This document shows, in pieces, positions 40,068 to 48,910 of a DNA stretch of 64,000 nucleotides. The DNA is taken from assembly GCA_016287075.1 (NCBI GenBank), contig JAEEVC010000010.1, positions 1-64,000 of the forward strand. The letters are read 5' to 3'. The stretch is from Bacteroidales bacterium. Its GTDB lineage: Bacteria > Bacteroidota > Bacteroidia > Bacteroidales > UBA932. Both the position numbers and the translations under genes were made by a program. The notes beneath the pieces were generated by a model that was given only the letters and a program-made list of their open reading frames with translations, was not told the origin of the DNA and did no database searches. Numbering within the stretch: the first letter of the stretch is position 1; each line of letters begins with the position of its first letter.

Positions 40068-41621
40068 ATGAAAATGAACAGAATATACCGTCTTTTCTTC
40101 CTCTGCGCGTCCGCCGTCCTGCTGGCGGCGGGATGCGACAAGCAGCAGGACAAGGGTTCCATTCCCGAAGGGGAGCCGGCAGCCATGCAGCTGTCCTTCA
40201 CCGTCATGGCGCCGGATGCCGTCAGGACCGACCCGACCAGGGCCGTCGACGCGGGTCCGTATCAGTTGACAGGACAGAAAGGGGAGAACGAAATCAACAC
40301 CATCACCTTGATCCTCGTGGGGGTCAATGGCGGCAAGGAAGTCCGTACGGATATGCGGTATGAGACCCTTCCGGTCGATGCCGCCGAGAAATACGCCGCC
40401 GTCCATTCCTGCGAGGTTTCGCTCGCCGGCACGCTGAGCATGAGGCAGCACGTCTATATCGGCGCCAACCTGAGCGAAAGCATGATACAGGCCTTTGCGG
40501 CAGGGGAGCCATTCGTTTCCACGGCTTCCAGCGCCCGGGACGCGCTGGACGGAGTCATGGATTTCGACACCGACGGCAAGGCCTGCAACATGACGATGTT
40601 CACGAAGGTCATGAATCCGGATGCCGCTTCCGATGCGGCCGATCCCTATCTTTTCAACCTGACCGGCAAGGATAACCTCAACGGCAGTGCGGACAAGAAA
40701 ATCGTCCTCGAGCGTCTTGTAAGCAAGGTGCTGCTTACCTTTGCGATGCAGGATTCCGGGATGATCACTTTCTCCGACCGCCTGGGCGACGCCTACAAGG
40801 GCTGGTGCACGCTGGAGGACATCAACTATGTGCTGACTCCGGCCGGACGCCGCACCTTCCTCGAGCGTACCGATACCCATGATGCGTTCACTTCCTTCCT
40901 GGACAGCGACCTGACCGCCCATGACGGCCGTTACCTCTATTTCGGAACGCCGTTCACCGCCGAGGCCGGAGCCAGCCACCCCGTTGCATACGACGAGAAC
41001 AGGATGAAGTCCGAAGCGGCTTCCGGAGCTGATGCCGCAACACATTATCATGAAGGCATTTACTGCCTCGAAAGCCTCTCCGTGAACGATGTGGATGATC
41101 CCAAGGTCTATGGCAAATATGTGGTCATGGACGATGTCGCCCGCGGTGCGGTCCCGTATCTGAGCATCGGTTTCCGCTATGTCCCGAACAGGATCCATAC
41201 GAACGCGGCCGACCTCGGCGAGGAAACCCTTTTCGGAAGCCGGGCCGAGGCCGAGGCCGTCCTTCCCGAAGGCCTGTTCTATGCCAACGAAGTCCCCGGC
41301 CACGCAGGTTATTATACCCAGGCCGCCTATGACGCCGCCATTGCCGCCGGCTGGTCCAAGGCAGAATTCGTAGCCTACAAGGACGGCATCAGCTACTACA
41401 GGACATTCATCAACGCGCCTGCCAAAGATGCTTCCCTCGTCCAGACCTATGCCGGCAGCACCGGACAGACCGTCGGTCTTGAAAGGAATACCTACCATAT
41501 CGTCAGTGTGCCCACCGTCGTCCTTCCGGGCGATGCGGAGCTGCGCGACTATATCCGCGTGAATTCCCGGATCATCGACTGGTCTTTCGTCGGTTCCACC
41601 ACCGTTGAAGTAATCCCTTAA
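40068..41621 (+). CDS. Major-fimbrial-subunit-like pilin (FimA/Mfa1 type)
   Basis: The 517-residue lipoprotein precursor has lipobox LLAAGC (Cys23) and T57-R58-A59. NEINTITLILVGVNGGKE (about 74-91) is the typical first strand region of FimA/Mfa1 pilins, and the C-terminal part has YYRTFINAP and LERNTYHIVSVPTVVL, also typical of these stalk proteins. It is the best candidate in the operon for the structural shaft subunit. In type V pili the precursor is exported as a lipoprotein, trimmed after Arg at the cell surface, and polymerised by strand exchange. It lies 12 bases after the first operon gene. Confidence 0.82.
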   Translation: MKMNRIYRLFFLCASAVLLAAGCDKQQDKGSIPEGEPAAMQLSFTVMAPDAVRTDPTRAVDAGPYQLTGQKGENEINTITLILVGVNGGKEVRTDMRYETLPVDAAEKYAAVHSCEVSLAGTLSMRQHVYIGANLSESMIQAFAAGEPFVSTASSARDALDGVMDFDTDGKACNMTMFTKVMNPDAASDAADPYLFNLTGKDNLNGSADKKIVLERLVSKVLLTFAMQDSGMITFSDRLGDAYKGWCTLEDINYVLTPAGRRTFLERTDTHDAFTSFLDSDLTAHDGRYLYFGTPFTAEAGASHPVAYDENRMKSEAASGADAATHYHEGIYCLESLSVNDVDDPKVYGKYVVMDDVARGAVPYLSIGFRYVPNRIHTNAADLGEETLFGSRAEAEAVLPEGLFYANEVPGHAGYYTQAAYDAAIAAGWSKAEFVAYKDGISYYRTFINAPAKDASLVQTYAGSTGQTVGLERNTYHIVSVPTVVLPGDAELRDYIRVNSRIIDWSFVGSTTVEVIP

Positions 41622-41634
41622 TCCGCTGAAGTCT

Positions 41635-42726
41635 ATGAAAATCAATCCTATATTCCTGTTTGTTTCCGCCGCACTGGCGGCGATGGCCGGCTGCGGGAAA
41701 GGGGTTCAGCCGTCGGAGGACATCCCGGACGGGATCGGTGTCCGTTCCTGCCTGTTGACGCGCGCGGACGGCGACGAACCCGCCGGCCGCGACCAGCAGC
41801 CCGTTTTCCTTTTCTGGACGGAAGGGAACTTCAACAATCCTTCCGCCGGGGAGCCGGACTTCTTCGCCTGCACCCCGGACGACGGGGTGGATGCCTATTC
41901 CGAAATCAGCTACAATACCAAGGTTCCCTATCCTTCCGGCAATGCAGCCGTCAAGGCGACCGGATTCGCCCCGGCGCCGGGGGACGGTTATCTGGCGTTC
42001 GTGACGGAGGGGGATTATTCCCAGTTTACGATTCCTTCACCCGACGTACCCTATCCCGATGATACGCATGGCGTCATGGATGTGCTGGCATCACGCAGTT
42101 CCGTCTCGGGCTCCAACAGTTCCCATATCTCCGAGCCGCTGGAATTCATCCATGCCCAGACCCGGCTTTCGTTCCAGGCGACGCTGTCTGGAACGATGAG
42201 CAAGTTCGTGAAATTCGTACGGGTCCAGTTCCCGGGCTCGCTTGCGCCGATGAGCCTGGAATTCAATGAAACGAAAGGCATCTACGAAGTGAAGGGCGGC
42301 ACCGACGGCATTGACGATTTCGTCTTCGGCAATTTCTGGACGACCAACGGAACATCCCAGTCCAGCGACCCCAGGGCCAATTTCACGATGTCCTTCCAGC
42401 TCGGCAGCGACAGGAAGCAGAATATGGGTTATACCCATCTCGCGCTGCCAGAAGACTGCACCGGAATCGACGTACACGTCCTGTATGAACTGGCCAACGG
42501 GATGAACGATTTCGGCCCGACCATCGGTACCGGCACCGACGTGTCCGAGATGGACGTGCCCGTGCACATCGATTTCGTCGATGCGGACAAGGACCCGGTG
42601 GCGCTTTCCGCCGGAGATGCCTACAACATCGTCCTGGTCTTCGACACCTACAACATCGAGATCATCGGCCAGCCGGCCCGTTGGCAGGACGGCGGCTATG
42701 TGTCCATCCCGATCCAAATCAGATAG
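41635..42726 (+). CDS. Fimbrillin-family lipoprotein
   Basis: The 363-residue precursor has lipobox LAAMAGC (Cys20) and T42-R43-A44. It contains the fimbrillin-type segments VMDVLASRSSVSGSNSSHI and PLEFIHAQTRLSFQATLSG, plus a C-terminus YNIVLVFDTYNIEIIGQPAR then WQDGGYVSIPIQIR, in which a Trp-containing last strand is common among these proteins. It is 13 bases after the pilin gene. A pilus accessory or minor subunit is the likely role. Confidence 0.8.
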   Translation: MKINPIFLFVSAALAAMAGCGKGVQPSEDIPDGIGVRSCLLTRADGDEPAGRDQQPVFLFWTEGNFNNPSAGEPDFFACTPDDGVDAYSEISYNTKVPYPSGNAAVKATGFAPAPGDGYLAFVTEGDYSQFTIPSPDVPYPDDTHGVMDVLASRSSVSGSNSSHISEPLEFIHAQTRLSFQATLSGTMSKFVKFVRVQFPGSLAPMSLEFNETKGIYEVKGGTDGIDDFVFGNFWTTNGTSQSSDPRANFTMSFQLGSDRKQNMGYTHLALPEDCTGIDVHVLYELANGMNDFGPTIGTGTDVSEMDVPVHIDFVDADKDPVALSAGDAYNIVLVFDTYNIEIIGQPARWQDGGYVSIPIQIR

Positions 42727-42735
42727 TTTCGAGCC

Positions 42736-43872
42736 ATGAAGAATTCCAGCCTATTGTCTATCCTTCTCTCCGGCGCGCTGCTTTCGCCGGCCTGCAACGG
42801 CATCGTCGAGCAGCCGGTGGCGGAAACGCAGATATTGGTAGCGCCGTATGTCTATGGCACTTTCCCCGGCGGAGCCGCAACCCGGGCCATCGATCTTGAA
42901 GATACCGGCGAAGAAGGGAATCCCCATTACCATTACAACGGGTTCAACGGCGAACCCGACAAGACCGTCCTTCCGATCGGTTCTACGCTGTGGCTGACCT
43001 ACAGGAAAGCCCTTGACGGCATTACCGATCCCGATCCAGCAAACGATGCGGACTGGGAGGAATCGAACCTCCGCGCCTATGTGGTCCAGAATTCCGCCGG
43101 ATACAACGCGCTGTATCCCATCGCCTCGCATACCGTGACCGAGGATGGCCATGCCTATTATGTCGTCGATGACATGGTGGACGGCGAATACAGGATCACC
43201 AATCCGCTTTACCTCAAGGATGGCCTCTATCAGTTCCGCATGGTCAGCCCGGCCGCCAAGATTTCCGCCTCCGACCTGCGGATGCGCGTGGACAACGGCA
43301 TGTACCTCTATTCCAACGACGAGCGCTACGAGCAGACCCGGAGCAAGGTCATCGAGGTCGTGAGCAACAGCCAGGGCGTGCAGAACATCGTCCTGAATCC
43401 CATGATCAACCAGACCGCCCGCTTCAAGGTCACCCTCAAGCCCGGCAGCAATGTCAACAGCCTGGAAATGCTTTCCCAGGGCATCGAGGTCAGCGGCCTG
43501 CAGAACCCCGAGACCGAAGACGGCAACCTGGCTTTCCAGTGGAGTTCCCTTGCCGTGGCCGACACGCTCAAGATGAAGCTCGCGGACAAGTATTCGCGCG
43601 TATCAATCAAGGAATTCAGCGTCGGGGAGGACGGTTCCATCACCGGTCATACGGGCGTCCTTCCGACCAATGCGATGAGCACCACGATGGTCATCCTGGT
43701 CAACGTGGCCGTGAACGGCATCCCGACCCAATATCTCGTGCCGCTGTACAAGATGGTCCTGTACCATGGCCATTCCTACAACCTCGAGCTGGAAATCGGC
43801 CTGGACGGCGACATCCGCGTGATGAACTGGGCCAACCAGGCCTGGAACGGAGAAGTAACATTCAATGACTGA
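42736..43872 (+). CDS. Fimbrillin-like lipoprotein
   Basis: The 378-residue precursor has lipobox ALLSPAC (Cys20) and T49-R50-A51. The N-terminal half includes LPIGSTLWLTYRKA and YRITNPLYLKDGLYQFRMVS. The C-terminal half is QTARFKVTLKPGSNVNSLEM and HGHSYNLELEIGLDGDIRV with VMNWANQAWNGEV. The two-domain beta layout fits the pilin superfamily, though the match is weaker than for its neighbours. It is 9 bases after the preceding gene. Confidence 0.75.
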   Translation: MKNSSLLSILLSGALLSPACNGIVEQPVAETQILVAPYVYGTFPGGAATRAIDLEDTGEEGNPHYHYNGFNGEPDKTVLPIGSTLWLTYRKALDGITDPDPANDADWEESNLRAYVVQNSAGYNALYPIASHTVTEDGHAYYVVDDMVDGEYRITNPLYLKDGLYQFRMVSPAAKISASDLRMRVDNGMYLYSNDERYEQTRSKVIEVVSNSQGVQNIVLNPMINQTARFKVTLKPGSNVNSLEMLSQGIEVSGLQNPETEDGNLAFQWSSLAVADTLKMKLADKYSRVSIKEFSVGEDGSITGHTGVLPTNAMSTTMVILVNVAVNGIPTQYLVPLYKMVLYHGHSYNLELEIGLDGDIRVMNWANQAWNGEVTFND

Positions 43873-43885
43873 GGAGGACCGCAGC

Positions 43886-44830
43886 ATGAAAAAAATGATC
43901 AGCATGGCAAGCCTGGCGGTCATCGCCGCCCTTTCCATCTCCTGCGCGAAGGCGGTGGAAGAAAAGGCAGGGGAGGGGTACAGACGGGTACCCGTGGAAT
44001 TCACCCTCGACATCGCCGATGTGCAGGGAGAACTGACCCGGGCCTCCGGAGCCCTTTTCCCGGAAGTCGAAAACTGGATTTTCGACTATTATTTCATCCA
44101 GTTCTCGTCCCGTGGCGTATCCGTCGTTTCCGGCCATCACAGGGCCTCCGTTACCGTCGGTGACCTTGTGGTCCGGGAAACCAGCTGGCTTTACGACACC
44201 GGTGACTGCACCGTGGCGTTCATCGCCAACATTTCCCCGGCGGGAGCCGATTACGACGACGACCCGGGGTGGAAAACCGACGAGGGGATCATCAAGATTT
44301 CGGACAACATGCTTGGTTTCCAGGAGATGAAATTCGATATGGGCAAGCGCATCGCCGCCGTGGAGAACGGCAGCCTGAAGCACATGCCGATGTGCGGTTA
44401 CTGGCAGGGGAGTGTCACCCCGGACAACAATACCGAGGAGAATCCATTCAAGCTGACCGCCACCCTCGGCCGCATGATCGTCAGGATGAATGTCAACATC
44501 ACCAACCGGACCTCATCCGCAATCACTTCCGTCGCCCTGGAGAACGCCTCCACCAAGGCCTACCTCTTCCCGCAGGTGGAGAACACAGCGCTGGAGGCGG
44601 AGGATTATACGACCCTTGTCAACAACGTGAATATCGCGCCGGGTGCGACGAAGTCCCTGTACTTCTACACGGCGCCGAATTTCTGCACCGCCGACAAGGC
44701 CTCCACCCTGGTCTTCACGGCCGCCAACGGCAAGACCGCGGATGTCAAGGTGGGGAATGACATCGACAGCGGGGACTACAATCTGTACATGAATACCATT
44801 TACACCTTCAATCTCGATCTCAAGCAATGA
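43886..44830 (+). CDS. Fimbrial anchor or accessory lipoprotein (FimB/Mfa2-like)
   Basis: The 314-residue precursor starts at ATG 43886, supported by GAGGAGG at 43871-43877; an in-frame ATG at 43865 overlaps the previous gene and is less likely. It has a lipobox with Cys20 (AALSISC) and T51-R52-A53. VENWIFDYYFIQFSSRGVSV and VGDLVVRETSWLYDTGDCTV (first domain), then LTATLGRMIVRMNVNITNRT (start of the second domain) follow the two-domain pattern of FimB/Mfa2-type proteins. The end overlaps the next gene by 4 bases, so it is translationally coupled to the tip-like protein. Confidence 0.77.
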   Translation: MKKMISMASLAVIAALSISCAKAVEEKAGEGYRRVPVEFTLDIADVQGELTRASGALFPEVENWIFDYYFIQFSSRGVSVVSGHHRASVTVGDLVVRETSWLYDTGDCTVAFIANISPAGADYDDDPGWKTDEGIIKISDNMLGFQEMKFDMGKRIAAVENGSLKHMPMCGYWQGSVTPDNNTEENPFKLTATLGRMIVRMNVNITNRTSSAITSVALENASTKAYLFPQVENTALEAEDYTTLVNNVNIAPGATKSLYFYTAPNFCTADKASTLVFTAANGKTADVKVGNDIDSGDYNLYMNTIYTFNLDLKQ

Positions 44831-47340
44831 AAAGATACAGCATCTATGCGCTTTTTGCCGTCCTGACGGCGGCGATGGCCGTTTCTTGTGAAAAGGAAAG
44901 GGACTTGGACGGCTCCGTGAACGGGCGCGACGCCATCCGCTTCACCTCGTTCCGCAGGCAGGTGTTCACCCGTGCAGACATCGACCAGGCCGTTTTTGCC
45001 GAGGGAACGGCATACACCCTCCTGGCCGTCGGGCACAAAGAAAGTGCGGCAGCATATAACTGGGCAACGGACGCCGGTTTCGTCGATGTCCCGGAGACCG
45101 GGGTGGAAACAGCCGCCCACGCCATCCAGTATGAACCCACGGCGATGTTCCCCAAGGACGCCGACCTGGATTTCTTTGCCCTGACATACGGTAATACGAC
45201 GGCACCGTCGCTTGATTCCGCGCCCGTTGACGGGGCCGTGCCGACCATTACCCTCACCGAGGCGGGGGACCGTCTCGCAGACCTGCAGCACAGCAATTCC
45301 GTGAAGGAGCGCACCTCCGCCGGCGGAACCGTGATCCTTCCGTTCGACCATGCACTCGCTGCGGTCAATTTCCTCATCGCCAAGCAGGATGAATCCGGCG
45401 ACGCCGTCAGCGACCGGCAGCTGGAAGCCGTCAGGGTGACAAGCATCAAGCTGGAGAACGTTGCCGAGGAGGCGACGATGGATATCGCATCCGGTGAATG
45501 GAGCTGGACGGCCGCGCATGTCGGCAACCGTTCGGTCTTTTCCGATGGCGACGGCGTCGCCCTCACCACTTCCGCCACGGCGATAGGGGAGGAGGACCTG
45601 CTGGTTTTCCCGAACAGCGACGGCGACAAGACCAACAACGTCTACGACCCGGATGCCCCGTTCAAGTATTACACGGCAGACGGTGACGAATGTCCTTCAA
45701 AAGGGGAGCAGGTCATCATAAAAATCGCCCTTGAAGGCCTTCAGACCTATGATTTTGACGCCGGTGACTATGTTCCCATGGAGAAAACGCTCCAGGACGG
45801 AACCGTCGTCTCCGGCGGCAGGGCGGAGGTAAGTTTCCCGCTCCGGCTTTACGACGACCGCAAGGGTCTCGATGCCGGTCCGATGCTCTTTGAGCGCAAC
45901 CATAAATATACCCTTTCCATCTTCGTGATGCGGGACAATGTCCGCATCGTGGCGGTCTCGCCCCAGGTGTATAAGTGGGAGGATGTCAAGATCGCAGGCG
46001 AGGCTGAAGAGATCCTCGGACAGCCGGTGACCTTCGGCGGCATCGTATGGATGGACCGCAACCTGGGCGCTTCCTCCGCCGACTGCGAGAACGACTGGTG
46101 GCACAGCTGCGGCTATTTCTATCAGTTCGGAAGGAATATTCCGTATATCATCAACCTGGATGACATCCTCGCTGCCGACGGGAAGTCGGAGAAGCCCGAC
46201 CTGCTCACCACCGGATCCCATTCTTTCACCAAGACGGCTTCCAGTCCGTCCAGGGGGACGACTTATTTTTCGTCCAAGGGCTTCTATCTGTTTTATACCT
46301 TTAATGAAAAAGGGGAAAAGGTCTATGACTGGTATGGTGGAACAAACTATATCTATGAGCCGAATGTCGAGAACAGGACGCTCTCGGACCGCACGTATGT
46401 CGCCATCAGGCCGGGGGAGAAGGGCTTCTATGGCATGATGGCCGGCGGCAGCAATACATCAACCTGGGCCAGGAACGCGTCCGGGTCAGCGGAGCCGAAA
46501 AACGGTTCTTTCTGGCTCGATCCGGCCAACCTCAAGAAAGGCAATCCCGAGAACCAGCCTGTTCCGAAAGGCTGGCGGATGCCTACCCGGGCCGACGGCT
46601 ACAAGATCCTTCCCGAACCGGCCCAGAACGCCCGGTCCTGGATGGAGTACGCCGCCTATCTCTTCCAGGGCAGGATCAGCGACCTCGACCAGAATATCAG
46701 CGGCGATGTCAATAAATTGAGCTATGTCCTCGGCGACGACAATTACCGTTACCAGTATGTCCGCGGACGCATTTACGTCAAAGAGGATGAAACGCCTGAT
46801 GCTGACGGACTTACATCCATCGGTGTCTATAGTTCCAGCGTGCCGGACGCTTCGGCCGCTCCCTGCATTTACGGCATCAAGCGACAGGGAACTCCGGAGG
46901 CCTACAGGATCATGATCAAGCGGATGAAGAGCAATGTGACAGGACGCTATTTCCTCAGGATTTCCCAGTTCCCGTCCAATGAGAACGAAATCTTCAGGAC
47001 CAGTGTCGACAAGACAGGCACCCAGAATTCCAAAGCGCTCTCATACAACGGAACAGCTGCCACCAAGTGGAATCTGCAGGAATTCGACTGGGAGCATCCC
47101 TCAGGCGTCCTGGATTTCCCGTTGCAGGGATACATTGACGCCGGCGGTGATGTCCCGTATTGGAACCAGATCGGCATCTGTACGATCATGCGTCTGCCGG
47201 AATATGAATCCAGTCTTTCATCCTCGACCAATTGGACATTCTATATGAGGAATGCCACATCAGGCGTCGCCGTCGGAGCCGCCAGCCGCCGCGCGCTTGG
47301 AGACTGCATCCGGCTTGTCCGCGATATGGATGCTGACTAA
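44827..47340 (+). CDS. Modular pilus-tip candidate: fimbrillin N-part fused to a FISUMP domain
   Basis: The 837-residue precursor has a lipobox with Cys21 (TAAMAVSC) and T48-R49-A50. Residues about 30-390 are fimbrillin-like (VILPFDHALAAVNFLIAKQD, ALEGLQTYDFDAGDYVPM, FERNHKYTLSIFVMRDNVRI). From about 400 the protein has the FISUMP (Fibrobacter succinogenes major domain) pattern: IVWMDRNLGASSADCEN, GYFYQFGRN, PVPKGWRMPTRADGYKIL, and ALGDCIRLVRDMD at the end. As the last and largest gene of the operon, it is the likely tip or adhesin. FISUMP domains are surface modules of unclear ligand. The N-terminus indicates export by the same lipoprotein-and-Arg-protease route as the other five. Confidence 0.83.
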   Translation: MKRYSIYALFAVLTAAMAVSCEKERDLDGSVNGRDAIRFTSFRRQVFTRADIDQAVFAEGTAYTLLAVGHKESAAAYNWATDAGFVDVPETGVETAAHAIQYEPTAMFPKDADLDFFALTYGNTTAPSLDSAPVDGAVPTITLTEAGDRLADLQHSNSVKERTSAGGTVILPFDHALAAVNFLIAKQDESGDAVSDRQLEAVRVTSIKLENVAEEATMDIASGEWSWTAAHVGNRSVFSDGDGVALTTSATAIGEEDLLVFPNSDGDKTNNVYDPDAPFKYYTADGDECPSKGEQVIIKIALEGLQTYDFDAGDYVPMEKTLQDGTVVSGGRAEVSFPLRLYDDRKGLDAGPMLFERNHKYTLSIFVMRDNVRIVAVSPQVYKWEDVKIAGEAEEILGQPVTFGGIVWMDRNLGASSADCENDWWHSCGYFYQFGRNIPYIINLDDILAADGKSEKPDLLTTGSHSFTKTASSPSRGTTYFSSKGFYLFYTFNEKGEKVYDWYGGTNYIYEPNVENRTLSDRTYVAIRPGEKGFYGMMAGGSNTSTWARNASGSAEPKNGSFWLDPANLKKGNPENQPVPKGWRMPTRADGYKILPEPAQNARSWMEYAAYLFQGRISDLDQNISGDVNKLSYVLGDDNYRYQYVRGRIYVKEDETPDADGLTSIGVYSSSVPDASAAPCIYGIKRQGTPEAYRIMIKRMKSNVTGRYFLRISQFPSNENEIFRTSVDKTGTQNSKALSYNGTAATKWNLQEFDWEHPSGVLDFPLQGYIDAGGDVPYWNQIGICTIMRLPEYESSLSSSTNWTFYMRNATSGVAVGAASRRALGDCIRLVRDMDAD

Positions 47341-47345
47341 GTGTT

Positions 47346-47394
47346 TACCCTGCCTTCAGCGACCGGCTGTCGGCAGGGTAGCGTTTTGTTTCCG
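47346..47394 (+). terminator. Intrinsic terminator of the pilus operon
   Basis: TACCCTGCC (47346-47354) pairs with GGCAGGGTA (47372-47380); inside, CAGC (47357-47360) pairs with GCTG (47366-47369). A GCGTTTTGTTT tail follows. Confidence 0.8.
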
Positions 47395-47469
47395 TTACTT
47401 AACATAATATAAATTGTGTAACAAATCAGGGGAGAAGGGGACTGCGTGGGATTATTCGTCATTTTTCCG

Positions 47470-47477
47470 TATCTTTG
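47470..47477 (+). promoter_or_regulatory. Predicted -7 element of the rRNA methyltransferase gene
   Basis: TATCTTTG fits TAnnTTTG and lies 20 bp before the ATG at 47498, supporting that start over a longer in-frame reading from 47414. Confidence 0.5.
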
Positions 47478-47497
47478 TGCCGCAAACTGAGAATAAA

Positions 47498-48910
47498 ATG
47501 TCAAAGAAAAAAACGGATCTGGTCCTGGAGCGCGTGCTGATCGAATCGGTGGCGGCAGAAGGCAAAGCGCTCGCGCACATCGACGGCCAGGTCCTGTTCG
47601 TCGAATTCGCCGTTCCCGGCGACATCGTCGACGTCAAGGTTTATAAAAAGAAAAGGAATTACATGGAGGGCTACACGGTCCGGATGGTCCAGCCGTCTCC
47701 GCACCGGCTGAAACCCTTCTGTCCGCATTTCGGCTTCTGCGGCGGATGCCGCTGGCAGCCTCTTCCTTACGCCATGCAACTGGAGGCGAAACGGCAGCAG
47801 GTCTGGGACCAGCTGGTTCGCCTGGGCCATCTGGATGTACCGGAAATCCGCCCGACACTCCCCTCCCAGCGGACGCAATATTACCGTAACAAGCTGGAAT
47901 TCACCGCTTCAGACAAACGCTGGATCTACCGGGACGAGGATCCCGACGCCATCCCGCCGGAAGACCGGCCCGGCCTCGGTTTCCACGTCGGCAAGTTCTT
48001 CGACAAGGTCCTGGATATCAAGGACTGCCATCTCCAGCCGGCGCCATCTAACGATATTCGCTTGTTTATCAAGCACTTCTGCGTTGAAAACGGCTACGAA
48101 TTCTTCAATATCCGGGAGAACCGCGGCTTTTTCCGCAACATGTTTGTCCGGACGACGGAAAGCGGCGACGTGATGCTGATCGTCTGCTTCTTCCATGAGG
48201 ATGTCGAGAAACGGACGGCCCTCCTGGATGCCGTCGCAGCGATGTTCCCGCAGGTCAAATCGCTCTATTACGTCATCAACACGAAACTGAACGACTCCAT
48301 CGGCGACCAGGAATGCATCCTCTACAAGGGCGATGATGCCGTGTACGAGGAAATGGAAGGCCTCCGCTTCAAAATCGGCCCGAAATCCTTCTACCAGACC
48401 AACTCCCTGCAGGCTTACCAGCTTTACAGTGTGGCGCGCGAATTTGCGGAACTGACTGGGAATGAGATCGTTTATGACCTATACACCGGGACCGGCACCA
48501 TTGCCCAGTTCGTAGCCCGGCAGGCCCGGAAAGTCATCGGCATCGAATATGTCCCCGAAGCCATCGCCGATGCGCGGATCAATGCCCGGAACAACGGCAT
48601 CGACAACTGCAGCTTCTTCGCCGGTGACATGAAGGACGTCCTCTCCCCCGCTTTCATCCGGGAAAACGGCCGCCCGGACGTGATCATCCTCGATCCGCCG
48701 CGCGCGGGCATCCATCCGGACGTGGCGAAGGTCATCCTCGACGCCGCACCGGACCGGATGGTCTATGTCAGCTGCAACCCCGCCTCCCAGGCCCGTGACC
48801 TGGCCATCCTCTCCGAGAAATACCTCATCACGGCCGTCCAGCCGGTCGATATGTTCCCCCACACGCAGCATGTCGAGAATGTCTGCGCCCTAAAACGCCG
48901 CGAAGCATGA
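47498..48910 (+). CDS. 23S rRNA (uracil-C5)-methyltransferase, RlmD/RumA type
   Basis: The 470-residue protein has an N-terminal TRAM domain (about 8-65), an iron-sulfur site with CPHFGFCGGC (Cys75, Cys81, Cys84), and a C-terminal Rossmann methyltransferase domain with YDLYTGTGTIAQF, ILDPPRAGIH and the catalytic-Cys motif VSCNPASQARDL. These are RumA/TrmA-family features; the 4Fe-4S motif points to RlmD-like enzymes that methylate U1939 (or U747) of 23S rRNA. The antiporter gene starts within its stop codon (4-base overlap). Confidence 0.9.
   Translation: MSKKKTDLVLERVLIESVAAEGKALAHIDGQVLFVEFAVPGDIVDVKVYKKKRNYMEGYTVRMVQPSPHRLKPFCPHFGFCGGCRWQPLPYAMQLEAKRQQVWDQLVRLGHLDVPEIRPTLPSQRTQYYRNKLEFTASDKRWIYRDEDPDAIPPEDRPGLGFHVGKFFDKVLDIKDCHLQPAPSNDIRLFIKHFCVENGYEFFNIRENRGFFRNMFVRTTESGDVMLIVCFFHEDVEKRTALLDAVAAMFPQVKSLYYVINTKLNDSIGDQECILYKGDDAVYEEMEGLRFKIGPKSFYQTNSLQAYQLYSVAREFAELTGNEIVYDLYTGTGTIAQFVARQARKVIGIEYVPEAIADARINARNNGIDNCSFFAGDMKDVLSPAFIRENGRPDVIILDPPRAGIHPDVAKVILDAAPDRMVYVSCNPASQARDLAILSEKYLITAVQPVDMFPHTQHVENVCALKRREA

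Noticed and set aside
39687..41645. Long open frame opposite the pilin gene (652 codons)
   Set aside because: It has no recognisable domain, and the plus-strand genes carry clear lipoboxes and operon spacing.
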